31,347 nt of DNA from RGIG4074 sp964459165 (lineage in GTDB: Bacteria > Bacillota > Clostridia > Christensenellales > Borkfalkiaceae): contig CAYWKM010000018.1 in NCBI GenBank assembly GCA_964459165.1, forward strand, positions 1 to 31,347, written 5' to 3'. Every line of letters begins with the position of its first letter. Position 1 is the stretch's first letter. The notes beneath the pieces were generated by a model. That model did not search any database, was not told the origin of the DNA, and saw only the letters and a list, made by a program, of their open reading frames with translations. Shown one piece after another: positions 22,456-30,416 of this stretch. Position numbers and translations under genes: made by a program.

Positions 22456-23379
22456 TCAATCCTTACCCCTTTCTATTTCTTCCTCCGTCAATGAAAACGG
22501 AGAATAAAAACCCTTTTTTCCTTTGGGGACGACCGTCTTTACGATCGAAGCCTTGCATTTGCCCTTATAGCGGCTGAGCGCCCACGCGCAAAGGTCGTAG
22601 CTTTCGAAGAATGCGAACACGCAGCTTCCCGAGCCCGTCATGCAGCAGCCGAGGGGAGAAAAAGACTTTCCCTCCCTTAAAGCGTCCGTCACGTCGGGAT
22701 TCAGCCGTGCGGCGGGTCTTTCCAAGGCGTTATACATATGCCTGCCCATTTCCGCAAAATCGCCCTTTAAAAAGGCGTTCTTCAGATCTTCGGTATCCGA
22801 TCTCTCCCCGTCGGGCGCGTCGTCGTACGCTTTATAACAGAGCGCGGTGGAAACGGAAGTCGCGGGACGAAGCAACAGGAAATACAGCGTCCGATCGGAA
22901 TCGATTTTCTCCACCCGTTCCCCTCTCCCCGTAAGCCTCGCGTAGCCGCCCGTGAGCATATAACCGGTATCGCTGCCGAGGGAGTCGGCAATCTCTTTCA
23001 GCGCGGCGTATTCCCGCTCTTTTTTGTACAGCCTCGCCATGCCGTTGAGCGTTCCCGCCGCGTCTGCGGACGATCCGCCGAGTCCGCCTCCCACGGGAAT
23101 GTTTTTTAGGATGCGGACGTCCGCTCCCGTCGTGGAAAAACGCTTCACGAAGGCCTCCGCCGCCCTGACGGCGTTATTGGCTTCGGGGGGAATCCCCTCG
23201 CTTCCCTGCCCCTTCATATACACGTTGACGAGGGAATCCTTTCTCTTTTTTAAGAGAATCGTATCGTACAGATCGACGTTGCAAACAAAGCTGTCGAGCA
23301 GATGATACCCTCCTTCCTTTCCCGCGATATTCAGGGATAAATTGAGTTTTGCATACGCCTTTACCCTTGTGCCTTGCAT
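22456..23379 (-). CDS. ispE: 4-diphosphocytidyl-2-C-methyl-D-erythritol kinase
   Basis: The 307-residue GHMP kinase phosphorylates CDP-methylerythritol in the non-mevalonate isoprenoid pathway. Motifs are VKAYAKLNLSLNI with the catalytic Lys, the ATP loop PVGGGLGGSSADAAG with the catalytic Asp, and the third GHMP motif PLGCCMTGSGSCVFAFF. The C-terminal tail is slightly long. It lies behind sipL in the order usual for Clostridia (veg, sipL, ispE). Its ATG is only 6 bases after a -10 box and no Shine-Dalgarno is present, so a leaderless mRNA is predicted. It leads the transcript that includes the TPR and sulfite-reductase-like genes. Confidence 0.95.
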   Translation of the reverse strand: MQGTRVKAYAKLNLSLNIAGKEGGYHLLDSFVCNVDLYDTILLKKRKDSLVNVYMKGQGSEGIPPEANNAVRAAEAFVKRFSTTGADVRILKNIPVGGGLGGSSADAAGTLNGMARLYKKEREYAALKEIADSLGSDTGYMLTGGYARLTGRGERVEKIDSDRTLYFLLLRPATSVSTALCYKAYDDAPDGERSDTEDLKNAFLKGDFAEMGRHMYNALERPAARLNPDVTDALREGKSFSPLGCCMTGSGSCVFAFFESYDLCAWALSRYKGKCKASIVKTVVPKGKKGFYSPFSLTEEEIERGKD

Positions 23380-23385
23380 GGTATT

Positions 23386-23414
23386 ATTTTAGCATACTTC
23401 GTTCGGCTTTTCAA
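23386..23414 (-). promoter_or_regulatory. Promoter of ispE, predicted leaderless
   Basis: On the minus strand TTGAAA (23414-23409), a 17-base spacer ending in an extended TG motif, and TAAAAT (23391-23386). The ATG begins at 23379, seven bases after the -10 box, where transcription is expected to begin. Confidence 0.8.
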
Positions 23415-23489
23415 GTGTTTCCTTTGAATTTATCGAATATTTCGACCCGAGGAAGAAGAAATTCCCAAAAAACAAAAGAGAGGCTTTTT

Positions 23490-23522
23490 CCGTTCCCTTC
23501 CGCCGCGCGCGGAAGGGAACGG
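23490..23522. terminator. Strong hairpin between sipL and ispE
   Basis: A 14-base perfect stem (23490-23503 with 23509-23522). The T run lies directly behind it on the plus strand; on the minus strand, where sipL is read, A residues follow first and T-rich sequence comes about 14 bases later. It probably still ends the sipL transcript. Confidence 0.6.
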
Positions 23523-23536
23523 TTTTTGCGGCGTTT

Positions 23537-25015
23537 TTACTTCTTTCGGTAAACGACGATGCGTTCCCCCTCCTTCAAGGGAAATTTCAAATCGGGATTG
23601 GAGGAAGCGACCTCTTCCGGCGTTTGATTCAACCGCTTCGCCACGTCCCAAAGACTGCTTCCGCCTTCCGGCATATACACCGAAAAAGCGGATTTTTTCT
23701 TTTCTATCGCCTCCTTCTCCTCGATATCCGCGAGGTATTCCGTTTGTAACGAGCGATAAATTTTTACGTTGAAGCGAAGCGCCGCTTCCGCCTCGATTTC
23801 GCCCTCCTTGCGCTGGCGAACGCTCAGACCGCAAGCCATAACGTCCGCCTCCTTTCTACCCGACGCGTTTAACTTTAAAGGAACGGAAAAGGGCAGGCTG
23901 ATCCTTCCGCTTCGGTGCGCGCCGTCGCTCGCTTTCAGAATGAGCTGCGCGGTCACCGCGCCCTCCGCGCTCTCGCTCTCTCCCGTGACGATCTCCGCTT
24001 CGGCGTTCGGCAAAAGGACGCAGCAGAGCGCGTCGGAATAGTCGATTTTCCCCTCCAAGAAGGCCGTGCCCGAGACGCGCTCGGTGAATTTTACCGTGTC
24101 GGCGAGGTATTCCTCCTCGAACCGTTCCCTCCGCAATTGCGTCCTGTTCGTCAGCGAATACGCGTCCTCCGCGACGGTGAAGGCGCGCCGCTCGTACGCC
24201 GTCCCGTTCACGCCGAGCGTAAAATCCGCCCGCACGCGGCACTTCCCCTTTTCTTCGTCCGTATCGGCGTTAATTTCCGCCCGCTTCATATATACGTCGG
24301 CGCGGCACTTCATGCCCGCCGCCGCTCCCTCGCACGGAATTTCCGCCTGAAAAGGAACGAGCCTCTCATAGGAAATCAGCTCGTTTTCCCCTTTCAGGGC
24401 GCAGACGCTCAAATTGATTTCGCCGGAAACGGAAATCGCGCCCTCTTCGCTCTCCGCCGAAGTAACCTTCGCCCGTTCGCTGTGCATGAGGATATCGCCC
24501 ACGTACTCGGTGTCGAACTCGTCGTCCGCCTCGACGAAACCGCTCGAAAAAAAGGGGACGATCGCTTCCTTCTCCGCGCTCTTCACGACGAGATTCTCTC
24601 CGCCCGCGACATAGTCGTAGCTCTTCGCCGCAAGCAGAGAAATATCCGCGCCCACGACGACGGCGATATAGAGACCCGATCCTTCCCTGCGGGAGGAGAT
24701 ATTTTCCGCGCTCAGCCGAACGACGGGCGTACAGGCGGGCGCGCAGCTTTCGTCCGCCGCAGAGTGCATAAACTCCATGCCCCGCTCCGTGCGGCAGACG
24801 TTCCTTTCCGCGTCCTCATAGACGACGGTGAGAAGCGCCCGCCCCTTATAGGAAATTTCGCCGTTGAGCGCCTCGGCGGAGAGCGGCTCGATGAGAGCGT
24901 TGACGGCGAGAAGGGTGACGATATCGCCGGGAAAACGACATTCCACCATGGATTGCGTCTTTACTCGGCCGATCTCCCCCGTATAGCCGAAAGTAAGTTT
25001 ATTGCATTCGATCAT
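23537..25015 (-). CDS. sipL: SipL-like spore assembly protein (SPOCS/DUF3794 repeats and LysM)
   Basis: The 492-residue protein contains repeated beta-rich SPOCS (DUF3794) units across about 1-430, each with a strand motif such as VTLLAVNALIEPLSAEALNG or VSGEINLSVCALKG, and a C-terminal LysM domain (about 440-492; YMPEGGSSLWDVAKRLNQTP to GERIVVYRKK). This is the architecture of SipL, which binds SpoIVA and anchors the coat around the forespore in Clostridioides difficile. Position between veg and ispE matches clostridial genomes. A promoter-like sequence of the mother-cell sigma-E type lies at 25045-25073. Shine-Dalgarno GAGGTG is 5 bases before the ATG. No signal peptide is seen. Confidence 0.88.
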   Translation of the reverse strand: MIECNKLTFGYTGEIGRVKTQSMVECRFPGDIVTLLAVNALIEPLSAEALNGEISYKGRALLTVVYEDAERNVCRTERGMEFMHSAADESCAPACTPVVRLSAENISSRREGSGLYIAVVVGADISLLAAKSYDYVAGGENLVVKSAEKEAIVPFFSSGFVEADDEFDTEYVGDILMHSERAKVTSAESEEGAISVSGEINLSVCALKGENELISYERLVPFQAEIPCEGAAAGMKCRADVYMKRAEINADTDEEKGKCRVRADFTLGVNGTAYERRAFTVAEDAYSLTNRTQLRRERFEEEYLADTVKFTERVSGTAFLEGKIDYSDALCCVLLPNAEAEIVTGESESAEGAVTAQLILKASDGAHRSGRISLPFSVPLKLNASGRKEADVMACGLSVRQRKEGEIEAEAALRFNVKIYRSLQTEYLADIEEKEAIEKKKSAFSVYMPEGGSSLWDVAKRLNQTPEEVASSNPDLKFPLKEGERIVVYRKK

Positions 25016-25044
25016 AACACACCTCGTTAAAAAAGTTTCGATAT

Positions 25045-25073
25045 ATTCTATGACGGAGGTCGTGCGATTATGA
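25045..25073 (-). promoter_or_regulatory. Sigma-E-like promoter of sipL
   Basis: On the minus strand TCATAAT (25073-25067), a 14-base spacer and CATAGAAT (25052-25045). This fits the sigma-E consensus (K-M-ATATT, then CATACA-N-T) with one mismatch in each box. It lies 29 bases before the sipL ATG. Confidence 0.65.
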
Positions 25074-25128
25074 AAGGGGTTTTGGGACGCTCGCCGCGTT
25101 TTTTTCGAAGGGAGAGGAAGAAGATAAG

Positions 25129-25158
25129 CCCCCGAGCCGAAAAATTTCGGCTCGGGGG
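25129..25158 (-). terminator. Terminator between veg and sipL
   Basis: A perfect 14-base GC-rich stem (25129-25142 with 25145-25158) right behind veg. The following T tract on the minus strand is weak (CTTATCTTCTT). Confidence 0.65.
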
Positions 25159-25187
25159 AGCAGAGCTTTCACGGAAGCTCCTTCCGC

Positions 25188-25427
25188 TTACAGTTTATTC
25201 AATTTTACGTTTCCGCAAAGCACTTCCGCATAGGAATAGGAGGTCTTCCCCAAAAAGCTTTTATCGTCGGGCTCCACCGTGAAGAGAGCGGGATATACGC
25301 CCGAAAGCGTTCCCGTATATTTCAGGCTCTTATTCCGCCCCAAATCGACTTTTACGTTTACTCTGCTGCCGCTGAAGCTTGTTATCCTGCGTTTGATTTC
25401 CGCCGTGGTGAGGGTCTCTTTAATCAT
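25188..25427 (-). CDS. veg: Veg protein
   Basis: The 79-residue protein matches Veg (DUF1021), a conserved small SH3-like beta-barrel protein of Firmicutes: MIKETLTTAEIKRRITSFSG at the start, then GSRVNVKVDLGRNKSLKYTG and GVYPALFTVE, and YSYAEVLCGNVKL at the end. In B. subtilis it affects biofilm gene expression; its mechanism is unclear. It starts 4 bases after rsmA and precedes sipL, the standard clostridial order. Shine-Dalgarno (AAGGG) is very close to the ATG, so translation is probably coupled to rsmA. Confidence 0.93.
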   Translation of the reverse strand: MIKETLTTAEIKRRITSFSGSRVNVKVDLGRNKSLKYTGTLSGVYPALFTVEPDDKSFLGKTSYSYAEVLCGNVKLNKL

Positions 25428-25431
25428 ACCC

Positions 25432-26283
25432 TTATTTTTCGCTTTTTTCGGAATTTTTATACTCGTAAATCAAATCGGAGAGCCGCGCCAACTTTTCCGG
25501 CGAAAGCGTTTCTCCCCTCGCCTTTTCCTCCGCGCCGACGGCCGCTATCATGCTTTTCGCCTCCTCCCTCGAAAGCTGAAAGACGTTCACGAGGTTGTTC
25601 TCCAACGTCTTTCTGCGGTTTAGGAAAGCGCAGCGCACGGTTTCACGGTAAACACTTTTATCCTTTACGGGTATGCGCTCCCCGACGAAAGAAATCTTTA
25701 CGACGGCGGAATCGACGTTCGGCTGAGGATAAAACTTCGTGCGCGGAACCCTGAAAAGGATTTCGGACGTTCCCCTTAAAGCGATGGCGGCGGTGATTGC
25801 GCCGTAATCGGGCGTGCCCTCCTTCGCGCAGAAGCGGAGGGCGACCTCCTCCTGAACCATGACGACGAGGCTCTTCGCCCTTTCGCTCTCTTCGACGAAG
25901 CGCATGACGAGGGGCGTGGTGATATAATAAGGGAGATTGGCGACGACGGTGTAATCCCCCGCGCGCCTTTCAAACGCGGCGAGGTCTTCCTTTAAAAAAT
26001 CTTTGAAGATGACCTCCGCGTTCTCCACGCCCGAAAGCGTCTCCGCCAGCACGGGCTTTAACTTACGGTCGATTTCAAAGGCGTAAACTCTTTTGGCGAC
26101 CTTTGCGATTTCTCGCGTGAGCGTGCCCGCCCCGCAGCCGATTTCCACGACGACGGAATTTTCATCCACGCCCGCCCCCCTTACGATGGATTGCAGGAGG
26201 GAAGCGTCGAAAATAAAATTCTGACCAAGCTTTTTTTGAAACGAAAATCCGTTGCGGGCGAGAACGGAGCGGTATTCTTCCAT
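25432..26283 (-). CDS. rsmA: 16S rRNA dimethyladenosine transferase
   Basis: The 283-residue KsgA/RsmA enzyme dimethylates two adjacent adenosines near the 3' end of 16S rRNA and checks late ribosome assembly. Motifs are KKLGQNFIFD, the SAM loop VVEIGCGAGTLTREIAK, YAFEIDRKL, the catalytic VVANLPYYITTP and the C-terminal VRCAFLNRRKTLENNL. It has its own promoter at 26321-26348 and a good Shine-Dalgarno (AGAGG, 7 bases). In B. subtilis and many Clostridia the RNase M5 gene lies just upstream; here it is absent. veg follows after 4 bases. Confidence 0.96.
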   Translation of the reverse strand: MEEYRSVLARNGFSFQKKLGQNFIFDASLLQSIVRGAGVDENSVVVEIGCGAGTLTREIAKVAKRVYAFEIDRKLKPVLAETLSGVENAEVIFKDFLKEDLAAFERRAGDYTVVANLPYYITTPLVMRFVEESERAKSLVVMVQEEVALRFCAKEGTPDYGAITAAIALRGTSEILFRVPRTKFYPQPNVDSAVVKISFVGERIPVKDKSVYRETVRCAFLNRRKTLENNLVNVFQLSREEAKSMIAAVGAEEKARGETLSPEKLARLSDLIYEYKNSEKSEK

Positions 26284-26320
26284 AAATTTCCTCTCATGAT
26301 TTCTGTATTTTCGAACGATA

Positions 26321-26348
26321 ATAATAGCGTAGCGCTACCTCGTTACAA
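26321..26348 (-). promoter_or_regulatory. Promoter of rsmA-veg
   Basis: On the minus strand TTGTAA (26348-26343), a 16-base spacer and TATTAT (26326-26321). The spacer includes the 10-base palindrome GTAGCGCTAC (26329-26338). A modest GC-rich hairpin between it and tatD (about 26362-26396) probably ends the metG-tatD transcript. Confidence 0.55.
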
Positions 26349-26396
26349 AAGACAAGGCGGCGGGAGACGACTCGTTCGAGCGTTTTCTGCCGCCGC

Positions 26397-27203
26397 TTAC
26401 ATATCCGCCGCCGTTTTTTTCGACGGTCGACGAATCTTTTGAAAGAGCGCGAGCGCGTTTTTTCTGATCTGTTCCGCCAGTCGCTCCTCCTCTTCCCCGC
26501 GCAGAGCCGCTAAATTTCCGACGATCAGCGGAATATTGGCGGGCGTGTTGGGGAAAACGCCGCGCAGAGGCTCCGGCGTCAAATAGGGACTGTCCGTCTC
26601 CGATAAAATGCGGTCGGAGGGCGTCGCCTTTACCGAACGGGAGACTTTCTTGTTCCCTTTAAACGTAGAGGAGCCGCCGAAGGAAAAGTAGAAGCCGAGA
26701 TCGAGAAAATCCGCGATCATTTCGCTCGAATGGGAGTAGCAGTGAAGAACGCCTCCCGCGGTGAGTTTTCCCTTATTGTCGCGCAGGATGCGAAGCATAT
26801 CCTCGGCGCAATCGCGGCTGTGAACGACGACGGGCAGGGAGAGCTCCTTGGCGAGTTCGAGCTCCCTGACGAGCACTTCTTTTTGAAGAGCTTTCTCCGG
26901 ATTGTCGGGATAATGGTAATCCAGCCCGATCTCTCCCACCGCGACGCACTTCTTATGAAGGCAAAGCTCTTTGAGACGATCCCAATCCTCCTCGCGCAAT
27001 TTCGAAAGCTCCTGCGGCTGCCAGCCGGCGGAAAAGAAGACTCCCTCGTTCTCCTCGGCGATTTTCGCCGATTCGAGCGAGCTTTCCCTATCGAAGCCGG
27101 ACGTGACGACAAGATCGACGCCGGCTTTTCTGATCTTTGAAACGGTCTCGCCCACGTTGCCGTATTCGGTAAAATTCAGGTGACAATGAACGTCGGTATA
27201 CAT
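26397..27203 (-). CDS. tatD: TatD-family metal-dependent DNase
   Basis: The 268-residue TIM-barrel hydrolase has the metal ligands of the family: HCH in TDVHCHLNFTEYG, the glutamate in VGEIGLDYHYP, the histidine in VVVHSRDCAEDML, the histidine in GVLHCYSHSSEM, and the aspartate in LSETDSPYLTPEP. TatD proteins act as 3'-5' exonucleases or in DNA repair and turnover. The start at 27203 is chosen because its ATG overlaps the metG stop (TGATG) and the protein then begins MYTDVHCHL; longer frames upstream lie inside metG. Expression is coupled to metG. Confidence 0.94.
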   Translation of the reverse strand: MYTDVHCHLNFTEYGNVGETVSKIRKAGVDLVVTSGFDRESSLESAKIAEENEGVFFSAGWQPQELSKLREEDWDRLKELCLHKKCVAVGEIGLDYHYPDNPEKALQKEVLVRELELAKELSLPVVVHSRDCAEDMLRILRDNKGKLTAGGVLHCYSHSSEMIADFLDLGFYFSFGGSSTFKGNKKVSRSVKATPSDRILSETDSPYLTPEPLRGVFPNTPANIPLIVGNLAALRGEEEERLAEQIRKNALALFQKIRRPSKKTAADM

Positions 27204-29158
27204 CAGCCGAGCTCGCTTCCGCTCTCGATATCCTTGTCGGGCGCGACGAGAGAAAGGTTGCCGTTTTCGTCCTCGGCCGCCAAGATCATCCCCTCGCTCT
27301 TGATTCCGCAAATCATGCGGGGGGCGAGGTTGGTGACGAACACGACCTTTTTGCCGATCAGCTCCTCGGGCTTATAAAATTTTGCGATGCCGCTGCAAAC
27401 CGAACGGAGCTCTTCGCCGAATCTGACCGTTTCATGCAGAAGCTTTGAGGATTTCGACACCTTTTCGCAGGCGACGATTTCCCCCACTTTCAGCTCGACC
27501 TTCGCGAAGTCGTCTATGGAGATCTCCGGCTTGCCCGCTTTTTCCCGCTTTTCTTCCTTCTCCTGTTTTTCTTCCTTCTTTTCGGGCGCGGGAGAAAGCT
27601 TTTCGATTTCGGGGAGAATCTCCTTGATGTCTATTCTCGCAAAGAGGACGTCGCTTTTCTCCTCGACCTTGACCTCCTCCGGCAAGCCGAAAGCGAAGCG
27701 ATCGAGCCCTCTCAGTTCTTCGCCGAAAATCTTCGCGATCTTCAAAGAGGTCTCCGGCATGAAGCTGTCCAAAAGGGAAGCCCCGAGCATAATCGCCTCG
27801 GAGAGATTGTAAAGAACGGCGTTGAGCCTCTCTTCCTTCGCCTCCTTTGCGAGAAGCCAAGGAGTCGTTTCGTCGATGTATTTATTGGCTCTGCGGAAGA
27901 TGCTGAAAATTTCCCCGAGCGCGTCGGCGACGTGCAGCCCGTCCATCTTTTCGACGACTTTATCCTTGACCGCGCATACGGTCTGTTTCAGCTCCGCGTC
28001 CGCGCTCTCGTCGGGAAGCGCGGGCTTTTTTATCCTGCCGCCGAAGTATTTATTGATCATCGCCGCCGTACGGGAAACGAGGTTGCCCAGTACGTTGGCA
28101 AGATCGGCGTTATAGCGTTCGATAAAGAGGTCCCACGTGATGTTTCCGTCGTTATCGAAGGGCATTTCGTGCAGGACGAAATATCTGACCGCGTCCACGC
28201 CGAAAAACCTGACGAGATCGTCCGCATAGATGACGTTGCCCACCGACTTGCTCATCTTACAGCCGTTCATCAGAAGCCAAGGATGCCCGAACACCTGTTT
28301 GGGGAGAGGCTCGCCCAGCGCCATCAGAAAAATCGGCCAATAAATCGTATGGAAACGAATGATATCCTTGCCGATCAGATGAAGATCCGCCGGCCAATAT
28401 TTTTTATATCTTTCGCCGTGCGCGCCGTCCGCGTCGTACCCGATCCCGGAAATATAATTCGTGAGCGCGTCGAGCCATACGTATACGACGTGCTTTTCGT
28501 CGTTCTTTACGGGAATCCCCCATTTGAAAGAGGTGCGGGAAACGCAGAGATCCTGCAACCCGGGCTTTAAGAAATTGTTGACCATTTCATTCTTTCTCGA
28601 AACGGGTTGAATAAATTCGGGGTGCTCCTCGATATGCTTCATGAGGCGATCCGCGTACTTGCCCATTTTAAAGAAGTACGCCTCCTCCTTGGCGGGCTTG
28701 CATTCTCTGCCGCAATCGGGACACCTGCCGTCTTTGAGCTGACTTTCCGTCCAAAAAGATTCGCAGGGCGTGCAATACATCCCCTCGTAATAATCCTTAT
28801 AGATATCGCCCTGCTTTACGAATCTGTCGAAGATTTTCTGAACCTGCTCCTCGTGATCCTTATCGGTGGTTCGGATAAATTTATCGTAAGAGGCGTTCAT
28901 CAGATCCCATATATTTTTAATTTCAGAGGATACCTGATCCACATATTGCTTGGGCGTAACGCCCGCGGCCTTCGCCTTCTCCTCGATCTTTTGACCGTGC
29001 TCGTCCGTACCCGTCTGAAAGAACACGTCGTAGCCTTCCTTTCTCTTAAAGCGCGCGATCGCGTCGGCGAGAACGATTTCGTACGTATTGCCGATGTGCG
29101 GTTTCGCCGAGGTATAAGCGATGGCGGTCGTTATATAGTAAGGTTTCTTTTCTTCCAT
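27203..29158 (-). CDS. metG: Methionyl-tRNA synthetase with C-terminal tRNA-binding domain
   Basis: The 651-residue enzyme charges tRNA-Met. The catalytic core begins PYYITTAIAYTSAKPHIGNT (the HIGH-equivalent is HIGN), with a single zinc knuckle CTPCESFW...CPDCG of the MetG1 type and the KMSKS loop in CKMSKSVGNVIY (about 298-302). A Lys/Glu-rich linker (about 520-545) leads to a Trbp111/EMAP-like tRNA-binding domain (about 550-651; VELKVGEIVACEKVSKSSKL) that mediates dimerisation. Promoter TTTACA-N17-TATAAT lies at 29194-29222, and GGAG is 8 bases before the ATG. Overlaps tatD by one base. Confidence 0.96.
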   Translation of the reverse strand: MEEKKPYYITTAIAYTSAKPHIGNTYEIVLADAIARFKRKEGYDVFFQTGTDEHGQKIEEKAKAAGVTPKQYVDQVSSEIKNIWDLMNASYDKFIRTTDKDHEEQVQKIFDRFVKQGDIYKDYYEGMYCTPCESFWTESQLKDGRCPDCGRECKPAKEEAYFFKMGKYADRLMKHIEEHPEFIQPVSRKNEMVNNFLKPGLQDLCVSRTSFKWGIPVKNDEKHVVYVWLDALTNYISGIGYDADGAHGERYKKYWPADLHLIGKDIIRFHTIYWPIFLMALGEPLPKQVFGHPWLLMNGCKMSKSVGNVIYADDLVRFFGVDAVRYFVLHEMPFDNDGNITWDLFIERYNADLANVLGNLVSRTAAMINKYFGGRIKKPALPDESADAELKQTVCAVKDKVVEKMDGLHVADALGEIFSIFRRANKYIDETTPWLLAKEAKEERLNAVLYNLSEAIMLGASLLDSFMPETSLKIAKIFGEELRGLDRFAFGLPEEVKVEEKSDVLFARIDIKEILPEIEKLSPAPEKKEEKQEKEEKREKAGKPEISIDDFAKVELKVGEIVACEKVSKSSKLLHETVRFGEELRSVCSGIAKFYKPEELIGKKVVFVTNLAPRMICGIKSEGMILAAEDENGNLSLVAPDKDIESGSELG

Positions 29159-29193
29159 ATCTCTTTCTCCGAATGATAAAAATTTCGAGTTAT

Positions 29194-29222
29194 ATTATAG
29201 CTCCTTTTGAAAAAAATGTAAA
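29194..29222 (-). promoter_or_regulatory. Promoter of metG-tatD
   Basis: On the minus strand TTTACA (29222-29217), a 17-base spacer and TATAAT (29199-29194). Confidence 0.8.
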
Positions 29223-29250
29223 CATATTCCTTTTGTTTTCCTCATAATTT
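29222..29250 (+). promoter_or_regulatory. Sigma-E-like promoter of spmAB, predicted leaderless
   Basis: ACATATT (29222-29228), a 14-base spacer and CATAATTT (29243-29250), the same spacing as the sipL promoter. The GTG start of spmA comes 6 bases later at 29257. Its -35 box abuts the divergent metG -35 box. Confidence 0.6.
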
Positions 29251-29256
29251 TAAGCA

Positions 29257-29805
29257 GTGAACATTATTTTTATCGTCGTTTTTATCCTGAGCGGCGTCGC
29301 CGTCGCCATTCTCTCGCCGGAGAGCTTTTTCCCCATTCTTCTCGGCGCGGGAGAAAAAGCCTCCGCGCTCTGCCTCTCTCTCCTCGCCTCCTACTGTATC
29401 TGGCTCGGATTCATGCAAGTGCTCGCCGATTGCTCGCTCGCGGACAAAATATCGAGGGGATTAAAGCCCCTCTCGAAAAAGCTCTTCAAGGTGGACGACG
29501 ACGAGACGCTCACGGTCGTCGCCATGAATCTCTCCGCCAATATTTTAGGCTTGAGCGGCATAGCCACGCCGTACGGAATCAAAGCGGCTCAGCTCCTGGA
29601 AGGCAAGGAAAACAGCCGTTACGCCCACGCCATGCTGTTCGTTTTGTCGGCGACGTCCTTGCAAATCCTGCCGACCACCGTCCTTTCCCTCCTGATTCTT
29701 TACGGGAGCGAAAACGCTTATTCGATCATTCTCCCCACCCTGCTCGCGACGGCTCTCTCGACGGGAATCGGCGCGCTTTCGGTGAAGCTCCTCGTCCGAA
29801 AATGA
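29257..29805 (+). CDS. spmA: Spore maturation protein A
   Basis: This 182-residue membrane protein is SpmA, which with SpmB is needed for full dehydration of the spore core. The family signature VVAMNLSANILGLSGIATPY and the following GIKAAQLLEG are clear; hydrophobic segments are at about 2-20, 35-60, 84-100 and 120-175. GTG at 29257 is the only plausible start: an in-frame TAA lies at 29251-29253 and no ATG follows within the family-conserved N-terminus. There is no Shine-Dalgarno, and a sigma-E-like promoter ends 6 bases before the start, so a leaderless message is predicted. Coupled to spmB through ATGA. Confidence 0.92.
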   Translation: MNIIFIVVFILSGVAVAILSPESFFPILLGAGEKASALCLSLLASYCIWLGFMQVLADCSLADKISRGLKPLSKKLFKVDDDETLTVVAMNLSANILGLSGIATPYGIKAAQLLEGKENSRYAHAMLFVLSATSLQILPTTVLSLLILYGSENAYSIILPTLLATALSTGIGALSVKLLVRK

Positions 29806-30314
29806 AAGTCTTTGCGCTCGTCATTCCCCTGTTGTTTTTATCCGTATTCGCCTACGCGACGATCAAACGGGTGAACGTCTACGAAAGCTTCGTCAAGGGG
29901 ATCGGAGGCGCGGTTCCTCTGCTCCTTTCCGTCTTTCCGTACATCGTGTGCGTCTTCGTCATGACGGAGCTGTTTGAAAAAAGCGGCCTTTCCGAAAAAG
30001 TCGTCTCCTTTCTGTCTCCCGCCTTCGAGAGGCTCGGCATTCCGAAAGAGATCGTGAAGCTCGTCCTCATCAAGCCCTTTTCGGGAAGCGGATCGACCGC
30101 GCTTTTAAGCGATATTTTATCCGCCTACGGCGCGGACAGCTATGTCGCGCGGTGCGCCTGCGTGTGCTACGGATCGAGCGAAACGGTTTTTTATATCGCC
30201 GCCGTCTACTTTTCCTCCGTCAAAAAGAAGAAGCTCTTCCTCCCGATCGCCATATCCCTCGTCGCGTCCTTTTTGTCCACCCTCTTCGCCTGCCTCGTTT
30301 GCCGCGTGCTCTGA
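29802..30314 (+). CDS. spmB: Spore maturation protein B
   Basis: The 170-residue partner of SpmA carries the conserved LIKPFSGSGSTALLSDILSA and CYGSSETVFYIAAVYFSSVK, with hydrophobic segments at about 2-18, 35-55, 120-135 and 147-168. ATG at 29802 overlaps the spmA stop (ATGA), the normal arrangement. No Shine-Dalgarno separate from spmA coding sequence is apparent, so its translation probably depends on spmA. No convincing terminator lies directly behind it; the next one is at 30527. Confidence 0.93.
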   Translation: MKVFALVIPLLFLSVFAYATIKRVNVYESFVKGIGGAVPLLLSVFPYIVCVFVMTELFEKSGLSEKVVSFLSPAFERLGIPKEIVKLVLIKPFSGSGSTALLSDILSAYGADSYVARCACVCYGSSETVFYIAAVYFSSVKKKKLFLPIAISLVASFLSTLFACLVCRVL

Positions 30315-30416
30315 ATAACGGTTTTTACAAAAACGAGCGGCGATTTTGTTCTCATTTTTCAAAATATGAAAGAAAGCATGGAAATTAAAAATTTTCAAAA
30401 AATTTTTTTATTTTTT

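Noticed and set aside
23915..25030. A 371-codon plus-strand open frame
   Set aside because: Antisense to sipL; Arg-rich with no recognisable domain.
26329..26338. GTAGCGCTAC before rsmA as a third MarR operator
   Set aside because: It lacks the 2-base centre found between the half-sites at 30678 and 31183, so the half-sites would be out of register; probably coincidence.
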